From an uncultured Oscillospiraceae bacterium (GTDB lineage Bacteria; Bacillota; Clostridia; Oscillospirales; Oscillospiraceae), in assembly GCA_934565655.1 (NCBI GenBank), contig CAKTIE010000010.1:1-64000 (forward strand): a stretch of 64,000 nucleotides of DNA, written 5' to 3'. How positions within the stretch are numbered: the first letter of the stretch is position 1; each line of letters starts with the position of its first letter. This document shows, piece by piece, positions 23,436-32,110 of the stretch. The notes under the pieces are model-generated. The model had not been told where the DNA came from, did not search any database, and saw nothing but the letters and a program-made list of their open reading frames with translations. Both the position numbers and the translations under genes were made by a program.

Positions 23436-24800
23436 TTACTTCCGCATATCCAGCGGGTCGTCCTGCGGACGGCCCAGCGGCTCCATCCGCCGGGGCGCGA
23501 TGGGCCGCGACATACAGAAATACCGGGTCTCGTCGGCAATGTGATCCTCCTGCGCCGTGTCCACATCCTCCGGCGCGGTTTTGCTGTACAGCAGCGCCGG
23601 GACGGTTCGCAGAAAGCCCTTGCAGGTGTCGAACACATACATGCCGGGATAGCCCTCGCTGTCGAAGGCCAGCCGGTAGTGCAGCTGCATCCACCCGGCA
23701 ATGCGGCGGTTGTCGCCCCGCTGGAAGAAAACACGGTGCTTCAGCGCCGTTTCATAGACGCTCTCGCCCCGGCTGGCGTCCCAGATGGCCGGATCAGCCA
23801 CGCCGGTGATATCCCGCCCCTTGAGATAGGGATGCTCGCTCTCGATGCGGCGGATCTCCGAAAACTGCTTGTCCGGCGTCCACAGCACGCCCTCGTTTGG
23901 CGTGGAGGTGCAGCCGTACAGCTCCAGAATACGATAGATCACGCCGTCATGATCCACCGCCCACCAGCCGCAGGAGAAGGGCTTGGCATAGCCGAAGTCA
24001 TAGCTGCGGTACACCCGCCATTCTCTGGGGATATCGAAGGCAGGCAGCACATGGGTGAACCGCCGGTCGGCGTAGTGGTCGGGATCGTCGGTGAACTCGC
24101 TGAACACCTGCCCCTGAAAGATGTCCCATCTGCCCTCCAGCCACGCCAGCCGCAGCCGACGGGGCAGGGCCTCCAGCTGCCGGAGGTATTCCGGCTGGGC
24201 GGCCAGCAGCGCCTTGTTGTCGGTGACCCGTGCGGGGATGAATTCATAGTCGTCAGGGTTTTCGCCGGGCTCGAACCGCCGGTCGATGAACAGTCGCTTG
24301 ATGTAGCTGTGGCCGGGGCCGCCGGGGTTGCAGGTGTAGTAGATGCGCTTGGGAAAATCATTGACGCCCCGGAGACACGCGGCAAACTGCCGCATCCACT
24401 GCTCCCGCAGCTGGGTGCATTCGTCCAGAAAGATCACGTCATACTCCGCACCCTGATAGCGATCCATGTCGCCGTCGCTGGCGCAGTAGCCGAACTCCAG
24501 GGTGGAGCCGTTGGCAAAGGTGAAGGTGCGGTCGGTGGCCTTGTACTGCGCCGCGCCGTGCAGCTCGGCGCGCAGCTGGCGGATGTGGTTGCTCTCCAGC
24601 TCCTGATAGGTGCGCCGCACGATCAGCAGCCGGATGCCGGGATAGTGCAGGGCCAGCAGCTTGGCCTTGGTGCGCACGGCCCAGCTCTTGCCGCCGCCTC
24701 GTGCGCCGCCGAAGGCGATATATTTTCTGCGGCATTCCAGAAACCGCTTCTGCTTCTCATTGGGATAGGAAATGTGCAGCGTGACCGGTGAGTCTTGCAT
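23436..24800 (-). CDS. Phage-type terminase large subunit, orphan
   Basis: A 454-residue packaging motor and nuclease of the Terminase_6 type. The Walker A (GGARGGGKS, 31-39), Walker B (Val-Ile-Phe-Leu-Asp-Glu, 122-127) and coupling motif Thr-Cys-Asn-Pro (156-159) are all intact. In the nuclease half two acidic residues stand at 268 (Tyr-Asp-Phe-Gly) and 336 (Ala-Asp-Pro), with Asp-Asp-Pro-Leu-Asp at the very end. AAGGAGG precedes the ATG. No small terminase, portal, capsid or integrase gene is nearby, so it is a prophage remnant or a domesticated enzyme. Confidence 0.85.
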   Translation of the reverse strand: MQDSPVTLHISYPNEKQKRFLECRRKYIAFGGARGGGKSWAVRTKAKLLALHYPGIRLLIVRRTYQELESNHIRQLRAELHGAAQYKATDRTFTFANGSTLEFGYCASDGDMDRYQGAEYDVIFLDECTQLREQWMRQFAACLRGVNDFPKRIYYTCNPGGPGHSYIKRLFIDRRFEPGENPDDYEFIPARVTDNKALLAAQPEYLRQLEALPRRLRLAWLEGRWDIFQGQVFSEFTDDPDHYADRRFTHVLPAFDIPREWRVYRSYDFGYAKPFSCGWWAVDHDGVIYRILELYGCTSTPNEGVLWTPDKQFSEIRRIESEHPYLKGRDITGVADPAIWDASRGESVYETALKHRVFFQRGDNRRIAGWMQLHYRLAFDSEGYPGMYVFDTCKGFLRTVPALLYSKTAPEDVDTAQEDHIADETRYFCMSRPIAPRRMEPLGRPQDDPLDMRK

Positions 24801-24847
24801 GTGAATAGCCTCCTTATGGTAGTTGTTCCTGCTATAAGAAGAAAAAG

Positions 24848-24883
24848 AAAGGCGTGTTGCCCCGATAAGGGCAACACGCCTTT
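24848..24883 (-). terminator. Intrinsic terminator
   Basis: AAAGGCGTGTTGCCC and its complement form a 15-base stem around a five-base loop, followed on the minus strand by CTTTTTC. It ends the transcript coming from the cupin and membrane-protein genes. Confidence 0.85.
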
Positions 24884-24898
24884 GAGAAGTCGGTGGGC

Positions 24899-25453
24899 TT
24901 ACGCCTGATCGCTGCCGTCCAGCGTCAGACTGATGGGCTCCGAGGGATCGGGCATGGCAGGCGCGGCGTCCGGCGTATCTGACGGCGTCAGCGCGCTGTC
25001 CACCTCCTCGCTGATGTGGGCCACAGCGGCGGCGTTGGCGGCCTTTTCCTGCTCCGCCTGCTGTTTTGCGGCGGCCTTGGCGTCTTCCTCACGCTGATGG
25101 GCCTCGGCATTGGCGGCGCGGTTGGCCTTCTTTTCCGCCATCCGGCGGCGGTTGAGGGCCAGGAAGCCCCGGACGACCAGCCACACAGCAAAGGCGACGA
25201 CCACCAGCATGCCGATCCAGCCGGGGGTACGGATCACATAGAAATCCCGGATGGAGAAGTATTCCTTCCCCATGCCCAGGAAGTACAGTGCCACGCCGCC
25301 GGCGGCGCACAGGATGCACAGGATCAGATCAAGGACAGACCGGGCGTGATGGGCTTTCTTCCGGGTGAAATAGCACAGCAATAGCAGCAGCGCCGCCAGA
25401 AACAGGGTGGGGGACTGGCAGCAGAGGAAATATCCCAGTGTGGTGTCCAGCAT
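24899..25453 (-). CDS. Small membrane protein with charged tail, unknown
   Basis: A 184-residue protein with three predicted membrane helices in the first 105 residues (about 12-28, 38-57, 76-97), then an Ala/Glu/Lys/Gln-rich helical, probably coiled-coil, segment (about 108-145) and an acidic Pro-rich tail. No family recognised. AAGGAG lies before the ATG. It follows the cupin gene by 38 bases and is terminated by the hairpin at 24848. Confidence 0.6.
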   Translation of the reverse strand: MLDTTLGYFLCCQSPTLFLAALLLLLCYFTRKKAHHARSVLDLILCILCAAGGVALYFLGMGKEYFSIRDFYVIRTPGWIGMLVVVAFAVWLVVRGFLALNRRRMAEKKANRAANAEAHQREEDAKAAAKQQAEQEKAANAAAVAHISEEVDSALTPSDTPDAAPAMPDPSEPISLTLDGSDQA

Positions 25454-25491
25454 GGTTCAGGACTCCTTTCTCTTTGTAAAATCGGAAAGCG

Positions 25492-25827
25492 TTATTTGAC
25501 GATGGGCAGCACGCCCAGCAGCTTCAGCTCCGTGTCGCCGGTGTTGACGATGCTGTGGGTGTGGCCCTCGGGGCAGTAGTGGCACATACCGGCGGTAACG
25601 GGGTATTCCGCATCGTCATCGATGCAATGGCCGCTGCCGGACAGCACATAGATGATCTCGCAGTTGCCGGTGTGGGTGTGCAGGCCGATGGAGGAACCCG
25701 CCGGCAGCGTCAGCTGCACCACCGCGCCCATGCGGGGATCGTCAAACTTGCGGACGATGGCCTCGCCCTCGCCGCCCTTGAAGTGGGGCACGGCATCGGC
25801 GGCCATGGCGTTGAAATCAAGGATCAT
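25492..25827 (-). CDS. Small cupin-domain protein
   Basis: A 111-residue single-domain cupin: Ser-Ile-Gly-Leu-His-Thr-His-Thr-Gly-Asn-Cys-Glu is the first cupin motif with metal ligands (His, His, Glu), and Tyr-Cys-Pro-Glu-Gly-His-Thr-His the second. It probably binds a metal and a small molecule; the substrate cannot be read. It begins 11 bases after the rpoD stop, behind AAAGGAG, so it is likely the tail of the dnaG-rpoD transcript. Confidence 0.82.
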   Translation of the reverse strand: MILDFNAMAADAVPHFKGGEGEAIVRKFDDPRMGAVVQLTLPAGSSIGLHTHTGNCEIIYVLSGSGHCIDDDAEYPVTAGMCHYCPEGHTHSIVNTGDTELKLLGVLPIVK

Positions 25828-25838
25828 AAGGTTCTCCT

Positions 25839-27230
25839 TTAGTTCAAAAAGTCCTTCAGCTTCTTGCTGCGGCTGGGATGGCGCAGCTTGCGCAGGGCCT
25901 TGGCCTCGATCTGGCGGATGCGCTCACGGGTGACGTTGAACTCCTTGCCTACCTCCTCCAGCGTGCGGGTGCGGCCGTCCTCGATGCCGAAGCGCAGCTT
26001 CAGCACCTTTTCCTCGCGGGGCGTCAGGGTGCTCAGCACGTCCACCAGCTGCTCCTTCAGCAGCGTGAAGCTGGCGGCCTCGCTGGGCTCAGACGCGCCC
26101 TCGTCGGGGATGAAGTCGCCCAGATGGCTGTCCTCCTCCTCGCCGATGGGGGTCTCCAGCGACACCGGCTCCTGGGCGATCTTCAGGATCTCCCGCACCT
26201 TGTCCACGGGCATGCCCATCTCGGCGGAGATCTCCTCGGGAGAGGGATCGTGGCCCAGCTGCTGCAGCAGCTGACGGCTGACCCGGATGACCTTGTTGAT
26301 GGTCTCCACCATATGTACGGGGATACGGATGGTGCGGGCCTGGTCAGCGATGGCGCGGGTGATGGCCTGACGGATCCACCAGGTGGCGTAGGTGGAGAAC
26401 TTGTAACCCTTGGTATAGTCGAACTTCTCCACCGCCTTGATCAGACCCAGATTGCCCTCCTGGATGAGATCCAGGAACAGCATGCCGCGGCCCACATACC
26501 GCTTGGCGATGGACACCACCAGACGGAGGTTGGCCTCGGCCAGCTTCTGCTTGGCCTTGTTGCCCTCCTTGATGTCCTTCTTCAGCTGGGCCAGCTCCTC
26601 GTCAGGGATGGTCTCCTCGTTCTCGGCGGCCTCGTCGATGCGCTCCTGAGCGGCGCGTCCGGCGGACATGGCGGTGGCCAGCACGATCTCCTCGTCAGCG
26701 CTCAGCAGCGGCACACGGCCGATCTCCTTCAGGTACATACGCACGGGATCGTCGATGTTGAAGCTGTCCACCAGCGTGTTGGGGTCCACCAGCTCCTCTT
26801 CCTCGATCTCGGCGATCTCCTCCATGGGAGGCTCGATGTCGTCGTCGATGTTGGACAGGAAGTCCTCGGTGCTGACCTCGATGCCCAGCGCCTCCAGAGA
26901 GTCGTAGATGCGGTCCATCTGCTCGCTCTCCAAATCCATCTCGTCCAGCACGTCGCTGACCTCGTTGGCGTCCAGCTTGCCCTTTTTCTTGCCCTTGGCC
27001 AGCATGTCCCGCAGCTTTTCGTTGGCCATGATCAGTGCGGCGGCAGGCAGAGAGGCGATGGTCTTATCGTCCAGCTTGCCCTTTTCCTTCTTGTCCTCAG
27101 CGGGCTTGGCGTCGTCCTTTTCCGCGGCCTCGGCGCTCTTGGCGTCTGCCTTCTTGCTCTTATCGTCCTCTGTCAGCAGGGCGTTGGCCATTTCCTCCAG
27201 CTCCTTCTGGGTGTAGGTCTTATCGGTCAT
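25839..27230 (-). CDS. rpoD: Primary sigma factor RpoD (SigA)
   Basis: A 463-residue housekeeping sigma factor. A Lys/Glu/Ala-rich N-terminus replaces much of region 1.1. Region 1.2 starts at [11 protein letters not shown]. Region 2 has [12 protein letters not shown], and region 4.2 Thr-Arg-Glu-Arg-Ile-Arg-Gln-Ile-Glu. These recognise -10 and -35 boxes of the type seen before the tRNAs here. The ATG at 27230 has GGAGG eight bases upstream; the ATG at 27251 lies inside dnaG. The dnaG-rpoD order is classic. Confidence 0.97.
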   Translation of the reverse strand: MTDKTYTQKELEEMANALLTEDDKSKKADAKSAEAAEKDDAKPAEDKKEKGKLDDKTIASLPAAALIMANEKLRDMLAKGKKKGKLDANEVSDVLDEMDLESEQMDRIYDSLEALGIEVSTEDFLSNIDDDIEPPMEEIAEIEEEELVDPNTLVDSFNIDDPVRMYLKEIGRVPLLSADEEIVLATAMSAGRAAQERIDEAAENEETIPDEELAQLKKDIKEGNKAKQKLAEANLRLVVSIAKRYVGRGMLFLDLIQEGNLGLIKAVEKFDYTKGYKFSTYATWWIRQAITRAIADQARTIRIPVHMVETINKVIRVSRQLLQQLGHDPSPEEISAEMGMPVDKVREILKIAQEPVSLETPIGEEEDSHLGDFIPDEGASEPSEAASFTLLKEQLVDVLSTLTPREEKVLKLRFGIEDGRTRTLEEVGKEFNVTRERIRQIEAKALRKLRHPSRSKKLKDFLN

Positions 27231-27247
27231 GTGTGCTTTCCTCCATA

Positions 27248-29011
27248 TCATTTATCTTTTCGTTTTTTGTCTTTGAATGTCTCCATGGCCAGCAGCAGGG
27301 GGTCAATGCCGGAGTCATCCCGCTTGGCCTGCTCCTCCCGGATCACCCGTATGTAATCCGCCAGTGCCTGAGACGCGTTGGCCGTGGATTCCGGCTTTTG
27401 CAGCAGCGTGGTCAGATGGCTCATTTCCTCGCCCGTCAGCTCACCCGTCAAGGCGGACAGTCCGCTGCGGTCATACCGCCGGGGCCACATGGCGCCGTAT
27501 ATCCTGCCCAGCAGGGGAGAGGAGAATTCCTCCGGCCGCAGGGGCGGCGCGTCTCCGAACAGCGTGGGGTCGAGATGCAGCAGCCGGATCACGCCCTCCT
27601 CCGCCATGGCGCTGCGGAGATTGGTATAGCGGCTGCCCCGTGCGGCGGGCTGCATGGTCATGGCGGGGTTCAGTTCCTGCCGCTCCCGTTTCTTCCGGTC
27701 GCTGTACCGCCGCTTGCGGGCGGCACGCTCCACCTCCTGCCGCATGGACTCCGGGGAGAGACCCGCCGCCTCGGCGGCGCGATTGGCGTATACCTCCCGC
27801 TCTACGGCGTTGTCCAGCTCGGCAAGCACCTGGCTGATCTCGGCGGTGTAGTCGATGCGGCCCTGATCGCTGCGCAGGTCGTACTTGGCGGCCACCTGCG
27901 TCATGCGGAATTCCACACCGTTCTCGCTGCCGCTGAGCAGCCGCTCAAAGGCGGGCGCACCCTGGAATTTGATGAAATCGTCGGCGTCCTGCTTCACATA
28001 CTCGCCGTCCACCAGCCGCCGGGGCAGCTTCAGCACCCGGACGGTGAACTCGGTATTGTTCAGCATCTCCAGCGCCCGCTGGGTGGCCAGCTGACCGGCG
28101 TTGTCGTTGTCGTAGCAAAGCACCAGCTCCTTGGTGTACCGGCCCAGCAGTCGGATCTGCTCGGTGGTCAGCGCCGTGCCCATAGAGGCCACCGCGTTGT
28201 CGAAGCCCGCCTGATGCAGCGTCACCACGTCAAGGTTGCCCTCGCACAGGATCATGTTGGGGCGCTTGGTTTTCTTGGCAAGATTCAGACCGTACAGCAC
28301 CCGGCGCTTGCTGTATACCGGCGTTTCGGTGCTGTTCATGTATTTCGGCTCGGACTTGTCGATGACGCGGCTGCCGAAGCCCACCACGTCGCCTCGCACG
28401 TCAATGACCGGCAGCATCAGCCGGTTGCGGAATTTGTCGTAAAAGCCGCCGCTCTTGTTGGCCACGATCAGCCCCGCCGTCAGCAGCTCCTGCTTGGTGT
28501 AGCCCTTGGCGGTCATGGCCCGCAGCAGCGCGTCCCAGCTATCCGGCGAAGCGCCCATGCCGAAGCGCACGGCGATCTTCCGGGAGATGGCCCGCTTGTC
28601 CAGATACGCCCGTACCGCCGCGCCGTCGGGGCCTTGCAGCACGTCGTAATACCAGCGTGCGGCGTCCCGGTTCAGGTTCAGCAGCCGCTTGCGCAGCCGG
28701 TCGGCGTCGGCGGATTCCCGATCCTCCGGCACCTCCATATTGACTCGCTTGGCCAGAAAGCGGATGGCATCGGGGTAGGAGAGGTTCTCGATCTCCATGA
28801 TGAAGTTGATCACGCCGCCGCCCTTCTTGCAGCCGAAGCAGTGATAGAACTGCTTGTCCTGCAAAACGTGGAAGGATGGTGTCTTTTCATTGTGGAAGGG
28901 ACAGCAACCCCAATAGCTGCCGCCCTTGGGCGTCAGCGACACATAGGAGCCCACCACGTCCACGATGTCGTTGCGGGCGATCAGCTCGTCCAGAAATGTC
29001 TGGGAAAACAT
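27248..29011 (-). CDS. dnaG: DNA primase
   Basis: A 587-residue primase making RNA primers at the replication fork. The N-terminal zinc-binding motif (Cys-Cys-Pro-Phe-His, then Cys-Phe-Gly-Cys about 20 residues later), the catalytic TOPRIM core (Cys-Glu-Gly-Asn-Leu-Asp and Tyr-Asp-Asn-Asp-Asn-Ala-Gly), and a C-terminal helicase-binding region are in order. The ATG at 29011 sits behind AAAGGAGG; the open frame upstream to 29083 is non-coding. It is followed directly by rpoD. A long plus-strand frame over this gene is a shadow. Confidence 0.96.
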   Translation of the reverse strand: MFSQTFLDELIARNDIVDVVGSYVSLTPKGGSYWGCCPFHNEKTPSFHVLQDKQFYHCFGCKKGGGVINFIMEIENLSYPDAIRFLAKRVNMEVPEDRESADADRLRKRLLNLNRDAARWYYDVLQGPDGAAVRAYLDKRAISRKIAVRFGMGASPDSWDALLRAMTAKGYTKQELLTAGLIVANKSGGFYDKFRNRLMLPVIDVRGDVVGFGSRVIDKSEPKYMNSTETPVYSKRRVLYGLNLAKKTKRPNMILCEGNLDVVTLHQAGFDNAVASMGTALTTEQIRLLGRYTKELVLCYDNDNAGQLATQRALEMLNNTEFTVRVLKLPRRLVDGEYVKQDADDFIKFQGAPAFERLLSGSENGVEFRMTQVAAKYDLRSDQGRIDYTAEISQVLAELDNAVEREVYANRAAEAAGLSPESMRQEVERAARKRRYSDRKKRERQELNPAMTMQPAARGSRYTNLRSAMAEEGVIRLLHLDPTLFGDAPPLRPEEFSSPLLGRIYGAMWPRRYDRSGLSALTGELTGEEMSHLTTLLQKPESTANASQALADYIRVIREEQAKRDDSGIDPLLLAMETFKDKKRKDK

Positions 29012-29144
29012 GGCCAGGCCTCCTTTCCGCGCTGTGCCGAAATTTTTCCTCATTCTATTATACAGGATATTTTCCGGATACACTCTTTTTTCACCGAAAA
29101 AATTTTGAAAAACAAAAATTTTTGTACCACCGCAGGGCGGCAGG

Positions 29145-29153
29145 TGCTATAAT
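29145..29153 (+). promoter_or_regulatory. Extended -10 promoter element for the dihydropyrimidinase gene
   Basis: TGCTATAAT, an extended -10 box, lies 35 bases before the start codon; the -35 match (TTGTAC at 29122) is poor and wrongly spaced. GGGAGG follows at the ribosome site. Confidence 0.55.
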
Positions 29154-29188
29154 GGACGAAACAAGAAACGACAGGGAGGTACTTTCCT

Positions 29189-30556
29189 ATGAAACGACTC
29201 TTTACCGGCGGCCGCGTGGTCAGCGGCAGCGCCGTCGTGGAGGCCGACGTGCTGGTGGACGGCGAGAAGATCGTGTCCGTGGCGCCCCATATCGACGCGC
29301 CTGACGCGGAGGTGGTGGACGTGACCGGCAAGCTGCTGCTGCCGGGCTTCATCGACGCCCATACTCACTTTGATCTGGACGTGTGCAATACCACCACCAC
29401 CGACGATTTTGAAAGCGGCAGCCGTTCCGCCCTGCGCGGCGGCACCACCACCGTCATCGACTTTGCCTGCCCCAACAAGGGCGAGACGCTGGCCTACGGT
29501 CTCGACCTCTGGCACAGGAAGGCGGCGGACTGCCACTGTGACTACGGCTTTCATATGACCATCGACGACTGGAACGAGGGCATCGAGGGCGAGCTGGATG
29601 ATATGTTCGCCGCCGGCATCACGTCCTTTAAGATGTATATGACCTATCCCGCCATGATGCTGCCGGACGGCGACCTGTACCGTGCCCTGAAGGCATTGAA
29701 GGCACGGGGCGGCATCTGCGGCGTCCACTGCGAGAACAGCGGCGTTATCGACGCGCTGGTGGCGGAGAAAAAAGCCAGGGGCGAGAACAGCGTCTCCTGC
29801 CATCCCCAGACCCGCCCCGACTATCTGGAGGCGGAGGCTGTGGGCCGCATCCTGCGGATCGCCCAGGCGGCGGAGGCTCCCGTGGTGATTGTCCATACCA
29901 CCAACGCCGCGGCGCTCAGTGAGATCGATCAGGCCCGGGGCCGGGGCCAGACGGTGTATTCCGAGACCTGCCCCCAATATCTGGCGCTGGATGACAGCGT
30001 GTACTATCAGGAGGACTGGTTGTCCTCCGCCAAGTTCGTGTGCTCGCCGCCCATCCGCAAAAAGGCGGATCAGGACGCGCTGTGGGATGGTCTGCGTGAG
30101 GGCCGGGTCAACACCGTTTCCACCGACCACTGCTCCTTCACCACGCAGCAGAAGCTGGCGGGGCAGGGAGACTTTACCACCATCCCCGGCGGCCTTCCCG
30201 GCGTGGAGACACGGGGCGAGGTGGTGTATACCACCGGCGTGGCGGCGGGCCGCATCGACCTGCCCACCTTCTGCCGTGCCCTCAGCGAGAATCCCGCTAA
30301 GCTGTACGGTCTCTATCCCCGCAAGGGCTGCATCGCGCCCGGCGCGGACGCCGATATCGTGGTGTACGATCCGGCGGCGGATCATACCCTCCGGGCCGCC
30401 GATATGGTGTCCCGCTGCGACTATACCCCCTTCGAGGGCTTCCGGACCTCCGGCAGCATCGCCGCCGTATACCTGCGGGGCATGCCCGCCGTGGAGAACG
30501 GCGTCGTCAACGACGTAAAGGGCCAGTACCTCAAGCGCGGCAAGTGCGCCCTGTAA
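29189..30556 (+). CDS. hydA: Dihydropyrimidinase / D-hydantoinase
   Basis: A 455-residue amidohydrolase opening dihydropyrimidine or hydantoin rings. The metal motif Asp-Ala-His-Thr-His (56-60), the bridging carboxylated lysine in Thr-Ser-Phe-Lys-Met-Tyr (Lys 148), His 180 (Val-His-Cys-Glu-Asn), His 233 and the later Thr-Asp-His-Cys-Ser are all present. No partner genes of pyrimidine breakdown lie beside it, so the in vivo substrate is open. It has its own promoter and a strong terminator, so it is a monocistronic unit. Confidence 0.88.
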   Translation: MKRLFTGGRVVSGSAVVEADVLVDGEKIVSVAPHIDAPDAEVVDVTGKLLLPGFIDAHTHFDLDVCNTTTTDDFESGSRSALRGGTTTVIDFACPNKGETLAYGLDLWHRKAADCHCDYGFHMTIDDWNEGIEGELDDMFAAGITSFKMYMTYPAMMLPDGDLYRALKALKARGGICGVHCENSGVIDALVAEKKARGENSVSCHPQTRPDYLEAEAVGRILRIAQAAEAPVVIVHTTNAAALSEIDQARGRGQTVYSETCPQYLALDDSVYYQEDWLSSAKFVCSPPIRKKADQDALWDGLREGRVNTVSTDHCSFTTQQKLAGQGDFTTIPGGLPGVETRGEVVYTTGVAAGRIDLPTFCRALSENPAKLYGLYPRKGCIAPGADADIVVYDPAADHTLRAADMVSRCDYTPFEGFRTSGSIAAVYLRGMPAVENGVVNDVKGQYLKRGKCAL

Positions 30557-30570
30557 CAAAAGCAATAGGA

Positions 30571-30606
30571 AAAGACAGGCGGTCGGTCGACCGCCTGTCT
30601 TTTTTT
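30571..30606. terminator. Intrinsic terminator between converging genes
   Basis: AAAGACAGGCGGTCG pairs with CGACCGCCTGTCTTTTTTT. It lies 15 bases after the dihydropyrimidinase stop and just before the end of tsaD on the other strand. Confidence 0.9.
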
Positions 30607-30616
30607 GCAGGAAAGC

Positions 30617-31633
30617 TTAGAACCGCACGTCGTCCAGCTCCATGGTGGCGTAGCCGTTGAGGGTCATGTCGCCCCGGACGCCGGACATGTACTCATAGTA
30701 GCCCTGGGCACCGATCATGGCGCCGTTGTCGCCGCACCATTTCAGCGGCGGCAGGTAGAGCTTCACGCCCCGCTTTTCGCACAGCCTTTGCAGGTCGGCG
30801 CGGATGATGGAGTTGGCGGCCACGCCGCCTGCCGCCACCAGTACGGTGCGGCCCGTCTGCTCCAGTGCCAGAGCCGCCCGCTCCGTCAGCTCGTCGCTGA
30901 CGGCTTGTGTGAAGTCGCGGGCCAGCGCGGGCTCGTCCAGCGGCTCGCCCTTCTGCTGGGCGTTGTGGGCCAGATTCACCACGGCGGTTTTCAGTCCCGA
31001 AAAGCTCATGTCCAGCGGCGCGCCGTCCACATGGGCGCGGGGCAGGGTATAGACGCCGCCCGCCGACTGCTGGGCCAGCTGATCCATGGGCTTGCCGCCG
31101 GGGTAGGGGAGGCCCAGCACACGGGCGGCCTTGTCGAAGCACTCACCCGCCGCGTCATCACGGGTAGCGCCCAGCACCTTCATGTCGGTGTAGTCCGCCA
31201 CGTCCACGATCAGCGTGTTGCCGCCGGAGATGGCCAGCGCCAGAAACGGCGGTTCCAGCTCCGGGAAGGCCAGATAGTTGGCGGCGATGTGGCCCCGCAC
31301 ATGGTGCACCGGCACCAGCGGCACGCCCAGCGCCCACGCGGCGGACTTGGCAAAGCTGATGCCCACCAGCACCGCGCCGATGAGGCCCGGCGCATAGGTG
31401 ACGGCCACCGCGTCGATGTCCCGCTTCGTCAGTCCCGCGTCACGGAGGGCCTGATCCGTCAGGCCGGCAATGGCCTCCACATGCTTGCGGGAGGCGATCT
31501 CCGGCACCACGCCGCCATAGAGAGCGTGCATGTCCGCCTGAGAGAGGATGGCGTCGGCCAGCACTCTGCGGCCATCCTGCACCACCGCCACGGCGGTCTC
31601 GTCGCAGGAGGATTCAAAAGCCAGTATATTCAT
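30617..31633 (-). CDS. tsaD: tRNA N6-threonylcarbamoyladenosine synthase TsaD
   Basis: A 338-residue ASKHA-fold enzyme that attaches threonylcarbamoyl to A37 of ANN-decoding tRNAs. The metal-binding His-His-Val-Arg-Gly-His (about 109-114) and the N-terminal Phe-Glu-Ser-Ser-Cys-Asp-Glu-Thr-Ala are diagnostic. The start overlaps the rimI stop in an ATGA. The partner genes tsaB and tsaE, often in the same operon, are not in this window. Confidence 0.96.
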   Translation of the reverse strand: MNILAFESSCDETAVAVVQDGRRVLADAILSQADMHALYGGVVPEIASRKHVEAIAGLTDQALRDAGLTKRDIDAVAVTYAPGLIGAVLVGISFAKSAAWALGVPLVPVHHVRGHIAANYLAFPELEPPFLALAISGGNTLIVDVADYTDMKVLGATRDDAAGECFDKAARVLGLPYPGGKPMDQLAQQSAGGVYTLPRAHVDGAPLDMSFSGLKTAVVNLAHNAQQKGEPLDEPALARDFTQAVSDELTERAALALEQTGRTVLVAAGGVAANSIIRADLQRLCEKRGVKLYLPPLKWCGDNGAMIGAQGYYEYMSGVRGDMTLNGYATMELDDVRF

Positions 31634-32103
31634 GCGTTCCCCTCCTCAAAGTCCCGCGTCAGAATGAGGGCGTCCTCCTTCGGCAGGTCATAGTAGTTGC
31701 GCCGCCGTCCCCGCTCGGTGAAGCCGAAGGACTGATAAAGGGCGATGGCGGCGGTGTTGCTGGGCCGTACCTCCAGCGTCAGGAACGCCAGATGCTGCCC
31801 TGCCGCGAAGTCGCAGAATACCTTCAAAAGCTTGGCGGCGATGCCCTGACGGCGGTATTCCGGGAACACCGCCACATTGGTGATGTAGCCCTCGTCCGCC
31901 GCCGCCAGCAGTCCGGCGTAGCCCACCACCTTGCCGGTCACGGCGTCCAACGCCGTCAGGAAGGCGGCGCACTGGTTCTCCAGCTCCTCGGCCAGCATAT
32001 TCCGCGACCATGGGCGGGAGAAGCACACCCGCTCCAGCGCCGCGATCTCGTCCAGATGATCGGCGTTCATGGGCACGATCTTTACCTGTATCTTTTCCAT
32101 CAT
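31630..32103 (-). CDS. rimI: Ribosomal protein S18 alanine N-acetyltransferase
   Basis: A 157-residue GNAT-fold acetyltransferase. The acetyl-CoA loop Arg-Arg-Gln-Gly-Ile-Ala-Ala-Lys-Leu-Leu (about 84-93) and the C-terminal Tyr-Gln-Ser-Phe-Gly-Phe motif fit RimI. Position between polA and tsaD, overlapping tsaD in an ATGA, supports the call since rimI-tsaD is a conserved pair. The ATG at 32103 or 32100 may be used; GGAG is only a few bases upstream. Confidence 0.88.
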   Translation of the reverse strand: MMEKIQVKIVPMNADHLDEIAALERVCFSRPWSRNMLAEELENQCAAFLTALDAVTGKVVGYAGLLAAADEGYITNVAVFPEYRRQGIAAKLLKVFCDFAAGQHLAFLTLEVRPSNTAAIALYQSFGFTERGRRRNYYDLPKEDALILTRDFEEGNA

Positions 32104-32110
32104 TCGCTCC

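Noticed and set aside
25878..29152. Long plus-strand reading frames opposite rpoD and dnaG (over 490 and 700 codons)
   Set aside because: They are exact antisense shadows of strongly conserved genes in GC-rich sequence, with His/Gly/Leu-rich products and no ribosome sites.
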